Under the pieces are notes generated by a model. That model was not told where the DNA came from and ran no database searches. It saw only the letters and a program-made list of their open reading frames with translations. Position numbers and translations under genes: made by a program. 64,000 bases of DNA, from assembly GCA_030998225.1 (NCBI GenBank), contig JAPYXD010000753.1, forward strand, positions 5,054,001-5,118,000, written 5' to 3'. Of this stretch, positions 40,174 through 51,660 are shown piece after piece; the first letter of the stretch is position 1; each line of letters opens with the position of its first letter. This stretch comes from Diplolepis rosae. Its lineage: Eukaryota; Arthropoda; Insecta; Hymenoptera; Diplolepididae.

Positions 40174-40626
40174 TGCTTAAAATGACGGATAGAACCCAGA
40201 TAAGAACCGAGTAAAAGTCGGTTCTTATCTGGCGCTAATGGATTTGTACCCGGTTTTTGTCCCCGGTTTGTACCCGGAAATTATCGGGTTCTATCTGGGA
40301 TCGTATAATATCTTCACCCGGTTTCTATATGGTTCTTACCTGGGACCTTTGAGATTTTTATCTGGTTTGTATCTGGCTCCTTAAAATACTTATACCCTGT
40401 TCTAATCCGGCACTTAATCGGATTCTATCTGGGTTGATATAATATTTTGTCCGGTTTCTATATGGGTCTTATCTGGGCTCTGTAAGAGTTTTATCCTACT
40501 TGTAGTCGGGTCCTCGAAATACGTATACTCGGTTCTTATCCGGCGTTACTGGATTTGTATCCGGTTTTTGTCCCCGGTTTATACTGGAGCTTAACCGGGC
40601 TCTATATGGGATCGCATAATATCTAC
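40174..40626. mobile_element. 'CCGGTTCTATCTGGG'-textured element
   Basis: It begins CCCTGCTTAAAATGACGGAT and continues as a degenerate array of ACCCGGTTTTTGTCCCCGGT and GGGTTCTATCTGGGATCGTA words, repeated several times in 450 bp. It is inserted in copy B only. A second insert ending near 40975 with CACTGAGAGAAAAAG and CACCGAAAAAAAATCTCAG follows it. Confidence 0.55.
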
Positions 40627-41243
40627 ACTGAGAGAAAAAGTACAGGCAAAATTCGAGTTAGACCGTTTTTAATGGCAATGGAGGAATATTCGCTTGGAAG
40701 GTTAAATTTACTGTTTTCACAGTAAAAAATCTGTTTTCAAGCTGGGAAATTTTATTTGAGTAAATTGACAGTACTTTTTTGTTACACGTACACCGAAAAA
40801 AAATCTCAGTAGGTTTGACTACTTTTTAACTTACTTTTCGTAGTTCGTAAAGGCCCCAGTGCCTTTTTTTAAGTTAAGTGATCTTCAGGAACATAGGTAA
40901 ATCAAATAAGAGCAGTTGTTGAATCGATGAATACTCCTATTATATTTCAAAACTGTATTTACTATTAAGTATAGAATTTAGTACGGAAATCAGACTTTAA
41001 GATTTCAAAACGATTAAAAAGTTTTTTCATGTGGAAATGTTTTACTTATTTTAATGTAAAATGTAAGGAGAAAGAAAAGTAAGGATTTAAATAAACAAAA
41101 AGTAATTTATTTGTTGAAATTATTACAAAAGATCATGAAATTGCACGAAATTGTATTACAACTTGCTATGAGTATGGAAGGTTTACAAATCGGCAAGTAG
41201 AGTAAGTTTAAATTATAAAACATTAATGCATCCTCACTTTAGG

Positions 41244-43882
41244 TTATAACTTTTTATAAAGAACGTTATATTGATTTTCACGTATCGCGTTCACATTTTT
41301 ATATACAATAAATCCACGATTTGAAATTTTTTTCAATGAATACAGGATTCCAACAAACTTGTTGTTAATGAATAGATAATTACCTAACCTTTCCTAAAAA
41401 ATCAGAATGTTTTAAAATTAAACCAAATAAATCAAATTGAGTCTGGTTAATTTTTAATCGATTTACATTGAACGAAATCCAAACCCTTTTTTAGATTGGT
41501 TTAAAATGATTCTTATTCACTCGAGTTAAATTCCTTTCCGAAACTTTTGTCAGGGTAGTTTTAAGAAAATTTAATCAGAATTGTTTCATCTGAATTTACT
41601 TACATTCTTGTTCTCCTTGCCTTCTTCCGTATACGTGTATATAAAACCATTATCATCACTTTGAATTTTAACCGGATCTTTTGTTATTCCATTTGCCTGG
41701 AACATATCAAATCAACAAGGTTGCCAGTTAGGAAGGATAGGATCTCATTCCATCGTATTCTATTGGATTCATTTTCATTGAGCGAGATTGAAAACTTATT
41801 TTGTATTGGCGTCGAAATAAATTCAGTTTGGCGTGAATAATAGGACTGAATAGTGCGGATTGAAATCCCATCTGAGATCTGAGACTTTACCAGGGTTGAA
41901 TGATATGTAAAAATGTATGATACGTATATTAAATGTTATAAAATGTAAAATATTTTTTATGTATCGCTATCCTAAAAGAATGGAGGTTATATTGTTAACT
42001 TGATTGCTGTGCGCGTGCGCGCACTGCGCAGTCGCCATCTTGTTAGCGTATCATACATTATTACATATACATTATCAGAGATGACATTATGTATGAAACT
42101 ACTTTCTTTTAAAAAAATTCAACAATCTCTTCAATAATTTGTTTCTTGTTTTTAGAAGATATTTGCTTTATTATAGAATCTTATTTTCATTTCTATTATC
42201 AACAAACTATTTCTGTTTCTTGAGCACGAAAATTCGGAAAGAATCGGATAAAAGCAATTCTTCTTGATGAACTAACGGATAACACCGAATTTCGTGCAAT
42301 GGAAATAGCTTGAGTTCTAGAGTGCGGTGTTGCCATATTTTGATGTTGCACGTTTAGCCAAGTAGTCACAACATTTGGCAACACTGCAGATGTTCTAACA
42401 CGCAGAGGAAAATCCTCTTGGGTTTGGTAACCGTGTAACAATTTTTAAGTTTGGTAACGGAGGGTTAAGGCCATGAATCGACCAGATCACGTGACCAAAA
42501 TCCTGTAAAAGTTCATGTGAAATAACTTTTTTATTTTACAAAATATCTTCTTGGAAATTTGGAAAATACTAAAGAACACGATATGAAACGTATGTCAACT
42601 TCGTTTGAATAAAAATTTTTCAGTTACTGTTATTGTTGATAAGTTTTCGAATTTATTTCAAAATTTTTACTAAAAAGAAGTTAATAGACGTGCTTTATTG
42701 TCTTTTGTTACGTTCCCCAAATTTTCAGAAAGATACTTTGTAAATTAAAAAACTTATCTTACATGAACGAATTAATGTATAATTTAGTCACGTGGCCCGA
42801 TTGATCCATGGCCTTAAATACCAGCTTGAACCAAATAAGTACTGGATAGGAGTATTACTCAATGCAGATAAAGCGCCGGATAAGATCGGTTAGAGTCCAG
42901 ACAAAAAACATGTATTTTACCTTTGAATATCCTACTGATAGGCCTTCAGTGCCTTCCACTATTTTATCCTTGAACAAATTTGCATATCTAACATTCCCAT
43001 CAGAATTTGACCACTGTAAAAAAATTGAATATATTTGATAGTATATACTATCGAAAAATTAATAAATTGGTAAAATAAAATTTTTTCAATATTTAAAGAA
43101 TTTGAAAATCTTTCTGTGGAAAAAATGACGCTTTGGTTAGAGCAGTCGACCGGCAATCGAAAGACCTGGGCTCGAATCCCAGCGCAGTCGAAAGCGTCAT
43201 TTTTTCCACAGAAAGATTTTCAAATTCTTTAAATATTGAATTTATTTGCATTATTTGCGATATAAGAGTTTGAAATTGTCTACGAGGACACCTGTCGACA
43301 ACGTATCCTATCTGATACGCGACTAGTGATCCTCCGATAATGTCAAACTCAACTAATTAATTTGTAATAAAACTTTTTCATCTTTGGTTTTAAATGACCA
43401 ATAAAAGTCTCAAATTTGAAAAATTTTAACTTGTATACTGAAATGTTAGGATTGCAAAATATGGTTTCTGTCTTTGCAAACATATTTTAAATAATTTCCA
43501 AATGGGCACGAATACGATGGACGTCTTTAAGACATTAGACGCTCTCAATAAAGAAAAAATATCTGATCGTCTTTAAATCTACCAAAAGATGATTTTTGTT
43601 TACTTCTACTTACGAGTAATCTGCCAACGGGATCATATTTACTAGATTCAATAATTTCAGCTCTAAAATCATTGCAGTGAAATTTAAGGGAGACACAGAG
43701 CCAACGCTCTATTAACTTTGAATAGGCATAGATCACACCGTTAGGTGTAACGACACCGATACCTATCACAATATTTTTAAAAGTTGGTTCGAGAAGATCA
43801 ACTAGAACAAGTTCTATGTTATCGGTAGAATCAATTGGAGACTTTCCGGTTAGTTCACTTGGTAAAGTCGATTCTACTTCTG
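41244..43882 (-). CDS. Degenerate serine-protease-homologue-like gene, copy B (5' end not found)
   Basis: Exons 43614-43882, 42921-43013, 41604-41696 and 41244-41393 match copy A in order, length (269, 93 vs 108, 93, 150 nt) and phase. Exon 1 differs from A at only five residues (IGIGVV instead of IGMGVV, CNDFRAEI, SKYDPVG). The later exons diverge strongly: WSNSDGNVRYANLFKDK lacks five codons present in A; ANGITKDPVKIQSDDNGF replaces KKGITKDPVKIHAAARGL; ERLGNYLFINNKFVGILYSL replaces QKVGDYLFINNAFVGILTAV. All frames are open and splice sites intact, which argues for coding constraint. A first exon with a signal peptide is not visible. Function unknown; the chymotrypsin-fold reading is inference from spaced motifs. 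Confidence 0.6.
42466..42816. mobile_element. Inverted-repeat MITE with TTAA ends, copy B only
   Basis: The left end TTAAGGCCATGAATCGACCA (then GATCACGTGACC) mirrors the right end GGCCCGATTGATCCATGGCC followed by TTAA. It is about 350 bp, AT-rich inside, no ORF. TTAA at both ends suggests a piggyBac-like target preference. Confidence 0.65.
43081..43365 (+). mobile_element. tRNA-like hairpin retroposon with target-site duplication
   Basis: The insert is flanked by AATAAAA at 43074-43080 and 43366-43372; copy A has the uninterrupted site near 32180. Arms at about 43088-43135 and 43191-43239 are near-perfect reverse complements. Between them lies a tRNA-like core with an A-box-like GGTTAGAGCAGTCGACC and a B box GGCTCGAATCCC. 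The T arm CTGGG-CTCGAAT-CCCAG is perfect and GACGCTTT/AAAGCGTC forms an acceptor-like stem. The core looks like a Pol III promoter. Confidence 0.75.
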
Positions 43883-44003
43883 CTAGAAACAATTTTAAAT
43901 AAATTAAAATAGCAATTAGGTATCATCCCACGCAGTAGGCAAAAAATCTAAACACTTCATACATGGAAAAAAATAGTTCAATAATGTTTATAGAACTGTT
44001 CCA

Positions 44004-44168
44004 GAGTTGGGGATACAGGCATTTACGGAACCGAGTTTTAAAAAATTTTAAAAACTCTTCAGAATAAAATGCAGAACTTTCAATGATTTTTCTTGAATGT
44101 TAGCTTTTATTCTGAAAAGTTTTTTTAATTTTCTAGAACTCGGTTTCGTAAATGCCTGTATCCTCAAC
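44004..44168. mobile_element. Small hairpin MITE (copy B)
   Basis: This is the counterpart of 36672-36840, with the ends GATACAGGCATTTACGGAAC and GTAAATGCCTGTATCCTCAA. Confidence 0.7.
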
Positions 44169-44608
44169 TTTTAAACGTTTCCTCCTTTACAGACCTAAGT
44201 GTAAAACCACGAGGCTCTCTCCCCCATGTAGACCAACGTGGCATTTCATCGGGACCCCCTCCCCCCCACTCCTCGCAAGAAAAAAACACATAGTTTGTCC
44301 AAGTCACCGAATGAGTCACAATATAGAGACGCATGTGATTCTTTAAGTCCGCATTTATCAGGCGAGACCATTTTGAATCCGATTAATGAATCGGATTCAA
44401 TGATGTTTTTGAAATGGGGTCAATCAGAACAATCGGTCCCAATCGGGTCCAAATATTTTCGTCTATAAGGGATGTACTCTCTAAATTTTGAAATAGGGTT
44501 AATTCGTCCACTCTAATGTAGTAAGAAATTTTACTAATTTTTAGTAACAGTTAAATAATAAATTTTACTCTCAATCAGTTAATATTGACTAATTTAGTTT
44601 TAGAGAAT

Positions 44609-44812
44609 ACATCTCTCGTAGAAAAAGATAATTGGACCCGATTGATCCAATTGACCCCATTTCAAAAACATCATTGAAATCGATTTATGAATCGGATTCA
44701 ATCAGGCGAGACCATTTTGAATCCGATTAATAAATTGGTTTCAATGATGTTTTTGAAATGGGTTCAATCGGATCAATCGGTCCCAATCGGGTTCAATTAT
44801 TTTCTTCTACAA
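44609..44812. mobile_element. 'AATCCGATT' hairpin MITE, copy B only
   Basis: The ends CTCTCGTAGAAAAAGATAAT and the reverse complement of ATTATTTTCTTCTACAAGGG bound about 200 bp that folds on itself (CCGATTGATCCAATTGACCC against its mirror). Copy A has an uninterrupted site near 37335. A partial relative is at 37023-37145 and 44346-44471 in both copies. Confidence 0.7.
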
Positions 44813-46382
44813 GGGATTAAATTTAAGTAGATATGAATTAATTAGACAGCCCCATAAAAAAATGTGCCGTACCGAAAAAGCGACCTAAATAGGATTGTTG
44901 AGCAAAGTCGAAATTCAAATTTTTTTAATTTTCCGCCAAGCACTTTTTTTTTTTTTATTTTACCTTGAATTTTGGATTTCAGTTATTTAAGATGTTTAGT
45001 AAGTAGCAAACTTGGAAGAATTCAACCTACACCCAAAATTCAAGGTCAAATAAAAAAAACTGGTATGCAGGAAATTCCAAAAGTTCGCGCATTTTTTTTG
45101 TGGGTACGTGATACGTGTTACCTTTGGTATGAGCAGAAGCCAAAAATGAACAAAGCACTGAAGCAATAAAAAATTTCATTTTACTAATTCAGACACAAAC
45201 TCTTACTGACTGATTTTAGATAAAATTTTCTATTTGTTGGTTGGTTAACGTCTAATTATTGTAGCTCAATTTCGTCGTTTCTTATAAGATTTTTTGTTTA
45301 ATTAACATTAAGATATAGTGAGAGTATCGGTTTTTAGATACGTGTCAGTAGAAGGACGAATTTTTCGTATTCTTGGATTATATTGATAAAATATTCTAAT
45401 AATAATTGTATGACGTCGCCTTAGTAGCAGATGTGTGTTATTACATTTTGAAATTTTCATCTGCTTAAATACTTTCTAACATATGCCAAAGATATTATAA
45501 ACCTAGATGCGGCGAGTCGCCTCGGAGTGGGGGAACGATATATATAGAACATCACTCTTTCTTGGGTATCGAGGTGCTGCCCTCTTCAAAACTTTCAGCC
45601 GTTTCCATGGCGACGCGTGTTTCTAGCAGTGTCGTCTGAATACTCTGAATACGAAAACACGGAGATGCTCGAAAATTTTCGGGAGACTTCGGCTCTCTCC
45701 TTATTTCGTCTATATATAGCATATACGAAATAAAGTAAAAGCAAGCGTTCCCTAACTTTCTGAGTTTCTGCGATTTCTTCGATTCGATGTCTCATGCATC
45801 TCGTCGTCTGCTCGCCCGGCGACTTCTGTTTACAAAATTTGACAGCTGACAAATTTTGTAAAAAGTCTTAAATAATGTTGATGACGTGACATAAATTTTA
45901 TGAATTTCAGGAAATGTTAAATAATTCTTTCGAGTGTGTGATCTGCAAGGACTATTTATTCGATACTATTTGTTTGTAGAATTTAAATGCAGAATTTGAG
46001 GTTAGGTTCATAACCTGTTGTATTCAAGTAGTTTTATTTTTTAACTTTCTTTGATTTCACTCAATTGATTTTGAATATTATAAATTCAGAATGTTAATTA
46101 ATTGCATTTTTATGTAAATTTTAAAAATAATAATCATTTTTAATTAATAAATTCTGTCATAATTACCTTTCTTGTAATTCTATTTTATGAGAATATAAAA
46201 ACACTCCTTTAAAGATAAAATGTGGAAACCTAGCTTCAAGTTTGCTTACGTAGGAAAAACTTTGCAGCCGATCCGAAATTTATGAAATAACTCAATAAAT
46301 AATTACATACAGGAAATAACTATTTAATATTCATTTTTCCTATACCTTATGGTAATAAAGTACATCTATGGAGGGAAAAATT

Positions 46383-48899
46383 GTTACTGTCAATATTTTT
46401 GGTCGAAATGAGAAATTGAAATTTTGAGTTTAGAATTTAAATCCAATACTCTTACAGTCTTGCAAATGAAAATTAAATTACAGTTATTGAAATTTTACAA
46501 AAGTACAATGTAAATCAGATGAATTAATGATACAGTGATCTAAAAATGAAAGAGTTTTAAAAATAATGAGGTATTGAAAATTGCTTAATAGTAATATTTC
46601 CAATTTTAAATTGAATAAGTTGGGAATATTTAAATAAAAAGATCTACAAATAATTATAGTAGTTTCTCTTTACAAAAATTTTAATTATAAACAATTCCAA
46701 TTGTGAAATATCCTCGATTTTCAAGCGTTTTTAAAATAAATCTATATAATTTAAAGTAATTTTAGTTATATATCGAAAAAATTGAAATAGTCCTCGGACT
46801 TTAGAACGCTAGGAAATTTATTCATGGAAACCATTTCAAATTGCATTTAATGAAATATTTCAAGTGAAACAATTATTTTTTGTTCCCTAGCTTTTGAGGA
46901 TATTGTTAGAATTTCCTTTTCTCACAATTTTACTGGGAATTCTTATATAAATCACGATCACCTTCGGTAAGTACGCTTTATTTCACTCTCTAAATCAAAA
47001 TAAGTGCACTCAGAAAAAATATTTGATTGAATCAAAGAAAATTATTTGCTTGAAAGACTTTCTTTGATTTAAAGAAATGATTTGTTTAAATGAAATAAAA
47101 TTTGTTTAATTCAAACAAAATGTCTTTAAACGAAATAAATATTTGTTTGAATCAAATTAATTTTTCTTCAAAACAAAGAAATTAATTCAATGATATATGG
47201 TCAAAGATATAAATTGTTTGATTGAAGGCAGAAATTTATTTGATTCGAACAAATATTTATTTGGCCCAAAGATATTTTGTTTGAATCAAAAATAATTTGT
47301 TTCATTAATGTAGTTTTTATCCACGAAAAGTAAACCTCAAGCAAAAATAGATAATTTTGCTTTCAAGAATAACAATATTATTATTGAAGGGATATTTTGG
47401 AAGAGAAAAGATTAATTTCCATGCAAAAAATTTGAAATACAGAAAAATAATTTTATTAATAAATTTTATTTTTGCCCCAACTTTTCTTTTTATGCCTTCT
47501 TACCAAATTTAAAAAAATTATACGATCCTAATAAATCATGAATCATTTTTTTTAAAGAAAAGATTTCCCACAACTTAACAGTTTCCAATTTTCGAAAATG
47601 AATAAATTATTATCAAATTCAGCAATTTGTTTATAAAAATTTCGTTTTGGAAAATGTTTTTTTATTGGTTTCAGCCATTAAAGAATTTATTTTTAAAAAT
47701 CAGAAACGGTGAAGTTGTGGAAAATCTTTTCTCTGAAAAAATGATTCATGATTTATTAGAATCGCATAATTTTTTAAAATTTGATAAGAAGCGATAAGAA
47801 AAAAAATTGGATCCAAAATAAAATTTATTAATAAAATTATTTCTCTGTGTTTTAAATTATTTTTATGGAAAATAATCTTTTCTCTTTCAAAATAGCCCTT
47901 GAATAATAATATTGCTATTCTTAAAGGCAAAATTATCAATTTTTGCCTGAGGTTTACTTTTCGTGGATGAAAACTACTTTAATGAAACAAAATTTTTTTG
48001 ATTCAAACAAAACATCTTTGGACCAAATAAATATTTGTTCGAATCAAATAAATTTCTGCCTTCAATCAAACAATTTATATCTTTGACCATATATCATTGA
48101 ATTAATTTCTTTGTTTTGAAGAAAAATTAATTTGATTCAAACAAATATTTATTTCGTTTAAAGACATTTTGTTTGAATTGAACAAATTTTATTTCATTTA
48201 AACAAATCATTTCTTTAAATCAAAGAAAGTCTTTAAGCAAATAATTTTCTTTGATTCAATCAAATATTTTTTCTGAGAAGTGCACTTATTTTGATTTAGA
48301 AGAGTGAAATAAAGCGTACTTATCGAAGGTAATCGTGATTTATATAAGAATTCCCAGTAAAATTGTGAGAAAAGGAAATTCTAACAATATCCTCAAAAGC
48401 TAGGGAACAAAAAATAATTGTTTCATTTGAAATATTTCATTAAATGCAACTTGAAATGATTTCCATGAATAAATTTCCTAGCGTTCTAAAGTCCGAGGAC
48501 TATTTCAATTTTTTCGATATATAACTAAAATTACTTTAAATTATATAGATTTATTTTAAAAACGCTTGAAAATCGAGGATATTTTACAATTGGAATTATT
48601 TACAATTAAAATTTTTTGTAGAGGAACTACTATAATTATTTGTAGATATTTTTATTTAAATATTCCCAACTTATTCAATTTAAAATTGGAAATATTACTA
48701 TTAAGCAATTTTCAATACCTCATTATTTTTAAAACTCTTTATTTTTAGATCATTGTATCATTAATTCATCTGATTTACATTGTACTTTTGTAAAATTTCA
48801 ATAACTGTAATTTGAATTTTCATTTGCAAGACTGTAAGAATTTAAATTCTAAACTCAAAATTTCAATTTCTCATTTCGACCAAAAATATTGACAGTAAC
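46383..48899. repeat. 2.5-kb palindrome centred near 47641
   Basis: Left arm 46383-47590 (GTTACTGTCAATATTTTTGG...) is the reverse complement of right arm 47697-48899 (...CCAAAAATATTGACAGTAAC) with few differences by eye. The centre, about 47310-47981, is itself an independent foldback element whose relative sits at 62781-63430. Between them each arm carries a TTTGTTTGAATCAAA-textured segment (47020-47310, 47985-48285). Confidence 0.85.
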
Positions 48900-48934
48900 C
48901 AAACCTACAGCTCCTACTTGATTCACACGGACTT

Positions 48935-51310
48935 TACCTTGAAATCAATTTAGTTTACACCGTTGTTTTTCCACAATTTTGAATTTTTCAAAAAAATAAT
49001 AGTGCTGAGACGTAAAGAAAATTAACACTGACGTCTGTGCACTATTATTTCTTATAATTTGATACTGAAGCTCAAACCAATTTTATATTAATTTTACAGA
49101 TGATGTGAATTACACATTTTCTCAAAGTCACTCAATTTCTTTTTGAATTTAAGTGAAACAGGAAATTCAATTTACTTAAGGCTGTATCAGCCATAAGGAA
49201 CACATTCTCATCATGACATGCTTCGCGCTCGATTTTCTGTATACATTTCAGTAACTTTTTAATAAATTACATGATTAAAATAATTTATTTTCTTCCAAAT
49301 CTCTCAAAAAGAAAAAACAATCGTACACTTTATTTAAGGAAACGATTTTTCAGAACAACGCTTATTTCGTATCTCACATATTTTGGTGAAAAAAATCGAA
49401 TTTTTTTAATATTGAAAATCAAAACATAAAATATACATCCTGTCCCGAAATGTCTTAATGAGAATTTGCTTGAGGTTTACTTTTCGATGATGAAAACTAC
49501 CTTATTGAGACAAAATTTTTTTGATTCAAACAAAACATCTTTGGACCAAATAAATATTTGTTTGAATCAAATAAATTTCTGCCTTCAATCAAACAATTTA
49601 TATCTTTGACCATATATCATTGAATTAATTTCTTTGTTTTGAAGAAAAATTAATTTGATTCAAACAAATATTTATTTCGTTTAAAGACATTCTGTTTGAA
49701 TTAAACAAATTTTATTTCATTTAAACAAATCATTTCTTTAAATCAAAGAAAGTCTTTCAAGCAAATAATTTTCTTTGATTCAATCAAATCTTTTTTCTGA
49801 GTGCACTTATTTTGATTTAGATAGTGAAATAAAGCGTATACTTACCGAAGGTGATCCTGATTTATATAAGAATTCCCAGTAAAATTGTGAGAAAAGGAAA
49901 TTCTAACAATATCCTCAAAAGAGGGCACAAAAAGTAATCGTTTCATTTGAAATATTTCATTAAATGCAATTTATTTATTTATACATCTTATTATAAATGT
50001 TTATAAATCAATTCATTTAAGTTTTTTGAAAAACATTGATCTATTTTTTTCAGAAAAGTCTGGAATTATCACTTTTTTAATAAGAAAATACAAGAACTAG
50101 CCATAAATTACAATGAGATTTTAAAACATTCTGACTAGTGTGAGTCAAACAAATATTTCAGAAATTACAAATTATTGAGCTTCGGACAACTTTCTTCTTT
50201 AAATTTTCAAAAAAAATTTCTGTAAACATTGAGCTTAAAAAAAGGAGAAGACTTCAACATTTCAACTGGTAAGATATTGATTTAAGGGTATGTGATACTT
50301 TACCTTGAAAGCAATTTAGTTTACACAGTTGTTTTTCCACAATTTTGAATTTTTCAAAAAAATAATAGTGCCGAGACGTAAAGAAAATTAACACTGACGT
50401 CTGTGCACTATTATTTTTTTAAAAAATAGATTTAGATTTATTTCTTATAATTTGATACTGAAGCTCAAACCAATTTTATATTAATATTACAGATGATGTG
50501 AATTACACATTTTCTCAAAGTCACTCAATTTCTTTTTGAATTTAAGTGAAACAGGGAATTCAATTTACTTAAGACTCTATTGGCCTTAAGGAACACATTC
50601 TCATCATATGACACTCATGCTTCGCGCTCGATTTTCTGTATACATTTCAGTAACTTTTTAATAAATTACATGATTAAAATAATTTATTTATTTTATTCCA
50701 AATATCTCAAAAAGAAAAAACAATCGTAGAATTTATTTAAGGAAACGATTTTGCAGAACAACGCTTATTTCGTATCTCACATATTTTGGAGAAAAAAATC
50801 GAATTTTTTTAATATTAAAAATCAAAACATAAAACATACATCCTGTCCCGAAATGTCTTAATGAGAATTCGTAGACTTCATTCAGGCAAACAATTTTCCA
50901 TCCAAACGTTTTTTTTGTATCTCACATATTTTGTCTAAAAAATGGAATTTTCGAATTTTAATCGTATCTTTTGGAATTGAAACGAAAAATATATGTTTCA
51001 TTAAAAACTGTATGAGACAAAATTTGTAGATCTTTTTGAAACGAACAATTTTGTATTCTTACGTTTTTTTCGTATTTCACATATTATTGTTAAAAAATCG
51101 AATTTTGGATTTTCAATAGTTTTTTTTTTAAATTAAAAAGAAAAATATGCATCTTATGGAAAAATGTTACAATTTAAATTTGTAGGTCTTTATGTAGTAA
51201 ATAATATTGTATTATAACGTTTTTTCGTATCTCGTATAATTTAACTGGAAAATGGAATTTTGATATTGACTTTTTTGAATTTGAATATGCTGTAACATTT
51301 CTAATTTTGA
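48935..51310. repeat. Direct repeats and diverged tandem array
   Basis: 48935-49460 recurs at 50305-50880 (landmark GAGACGTAAAGAAAATTAAC). The right palindrome arm 47945-48455 recurs at 49465-49970. From 50720 to 51310 a unit of about 150 bp with CGTATCTCACATATTTT and a following AAATCGAATTTT recurs at least four times with growing divergence. Confidence 0.7.
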
Positions 51311-51379
51311 TTTAATCAATTAATGTTATAAGTATAATTTGTAGAGATTTATGAGCACTATCAAAAACCAGTATTTTGA

Positions 51380-51660
51380 TTTTTTCAAAAAGTTATTTTC
51401 AAAAACACAAAAGTAGTGCTTAATCCCTCAATTTGGATTGGATGTGTCTGGTTAACGAAGTTGTCCTTACTTTTTCGGCTCCGATAAAGTGTGCCAAAGC
51501 TCAATTCAATCTGATAATTGTATCGAGAGTTATGCCCCACACGACCTACTACAGACAGACAGACAGACAGAGAGACACTTTCGTAAAAACCGTTTTTTCT
51601 GAGTCAGGGGGTCTCAAAACGTAAAGATTTGATGAAAATTTCGAAAGTCATTTTTCACAT
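51380..51660 (+). repeat. CAGA-microsatellite-bearing repeat tail
   Basis: ACTACAGACAGACAGACAGA is followed by a CTGAGTCAGGGGGTCTCAAA block. The GC-richer 200 bp before it reads like the 3' end of an arthropod repeat; I recall similar tails but cannot name the family from sequence alone. Confidence 0.4.

Larger units (their letters stand above)
40090..45415. repeat. Segmental duplication, copy B
   Basis: This is the second copy of the 30001-37920 unit in direct orientation. Insertions specific to copy B are 40174-40975, 42466-42816, 43081-43365 and 44609-44812. It lacks the 32310-36165 block of copy A. Low divergence of non-coding sequence suggests a recent event. Confidence 0.9.

Noticed and set aside
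43125..43200. A functional tRNA gene
   Set aside because: The T arm and boxes are good but the anticodon arm is not well formed and the acceptor stem is the hairpin of a mobile element. Treated as a tRNA-like retroposon core.
45595..45852. 85-aa Arg/Glu-rich minus-strand frame inside the 6.7-kb block
   Set aside because: Considered as a transposase fragment, but no DNA-binding or catalytic motif is visible and the frame crosses a short palindrome at about 45832-45865.
51433..51624. 63-aa open frame ending in RQTDRQRD
   Set aside because: It reads through a CAGA microsatellite within a repeat tail; no coding evidence.
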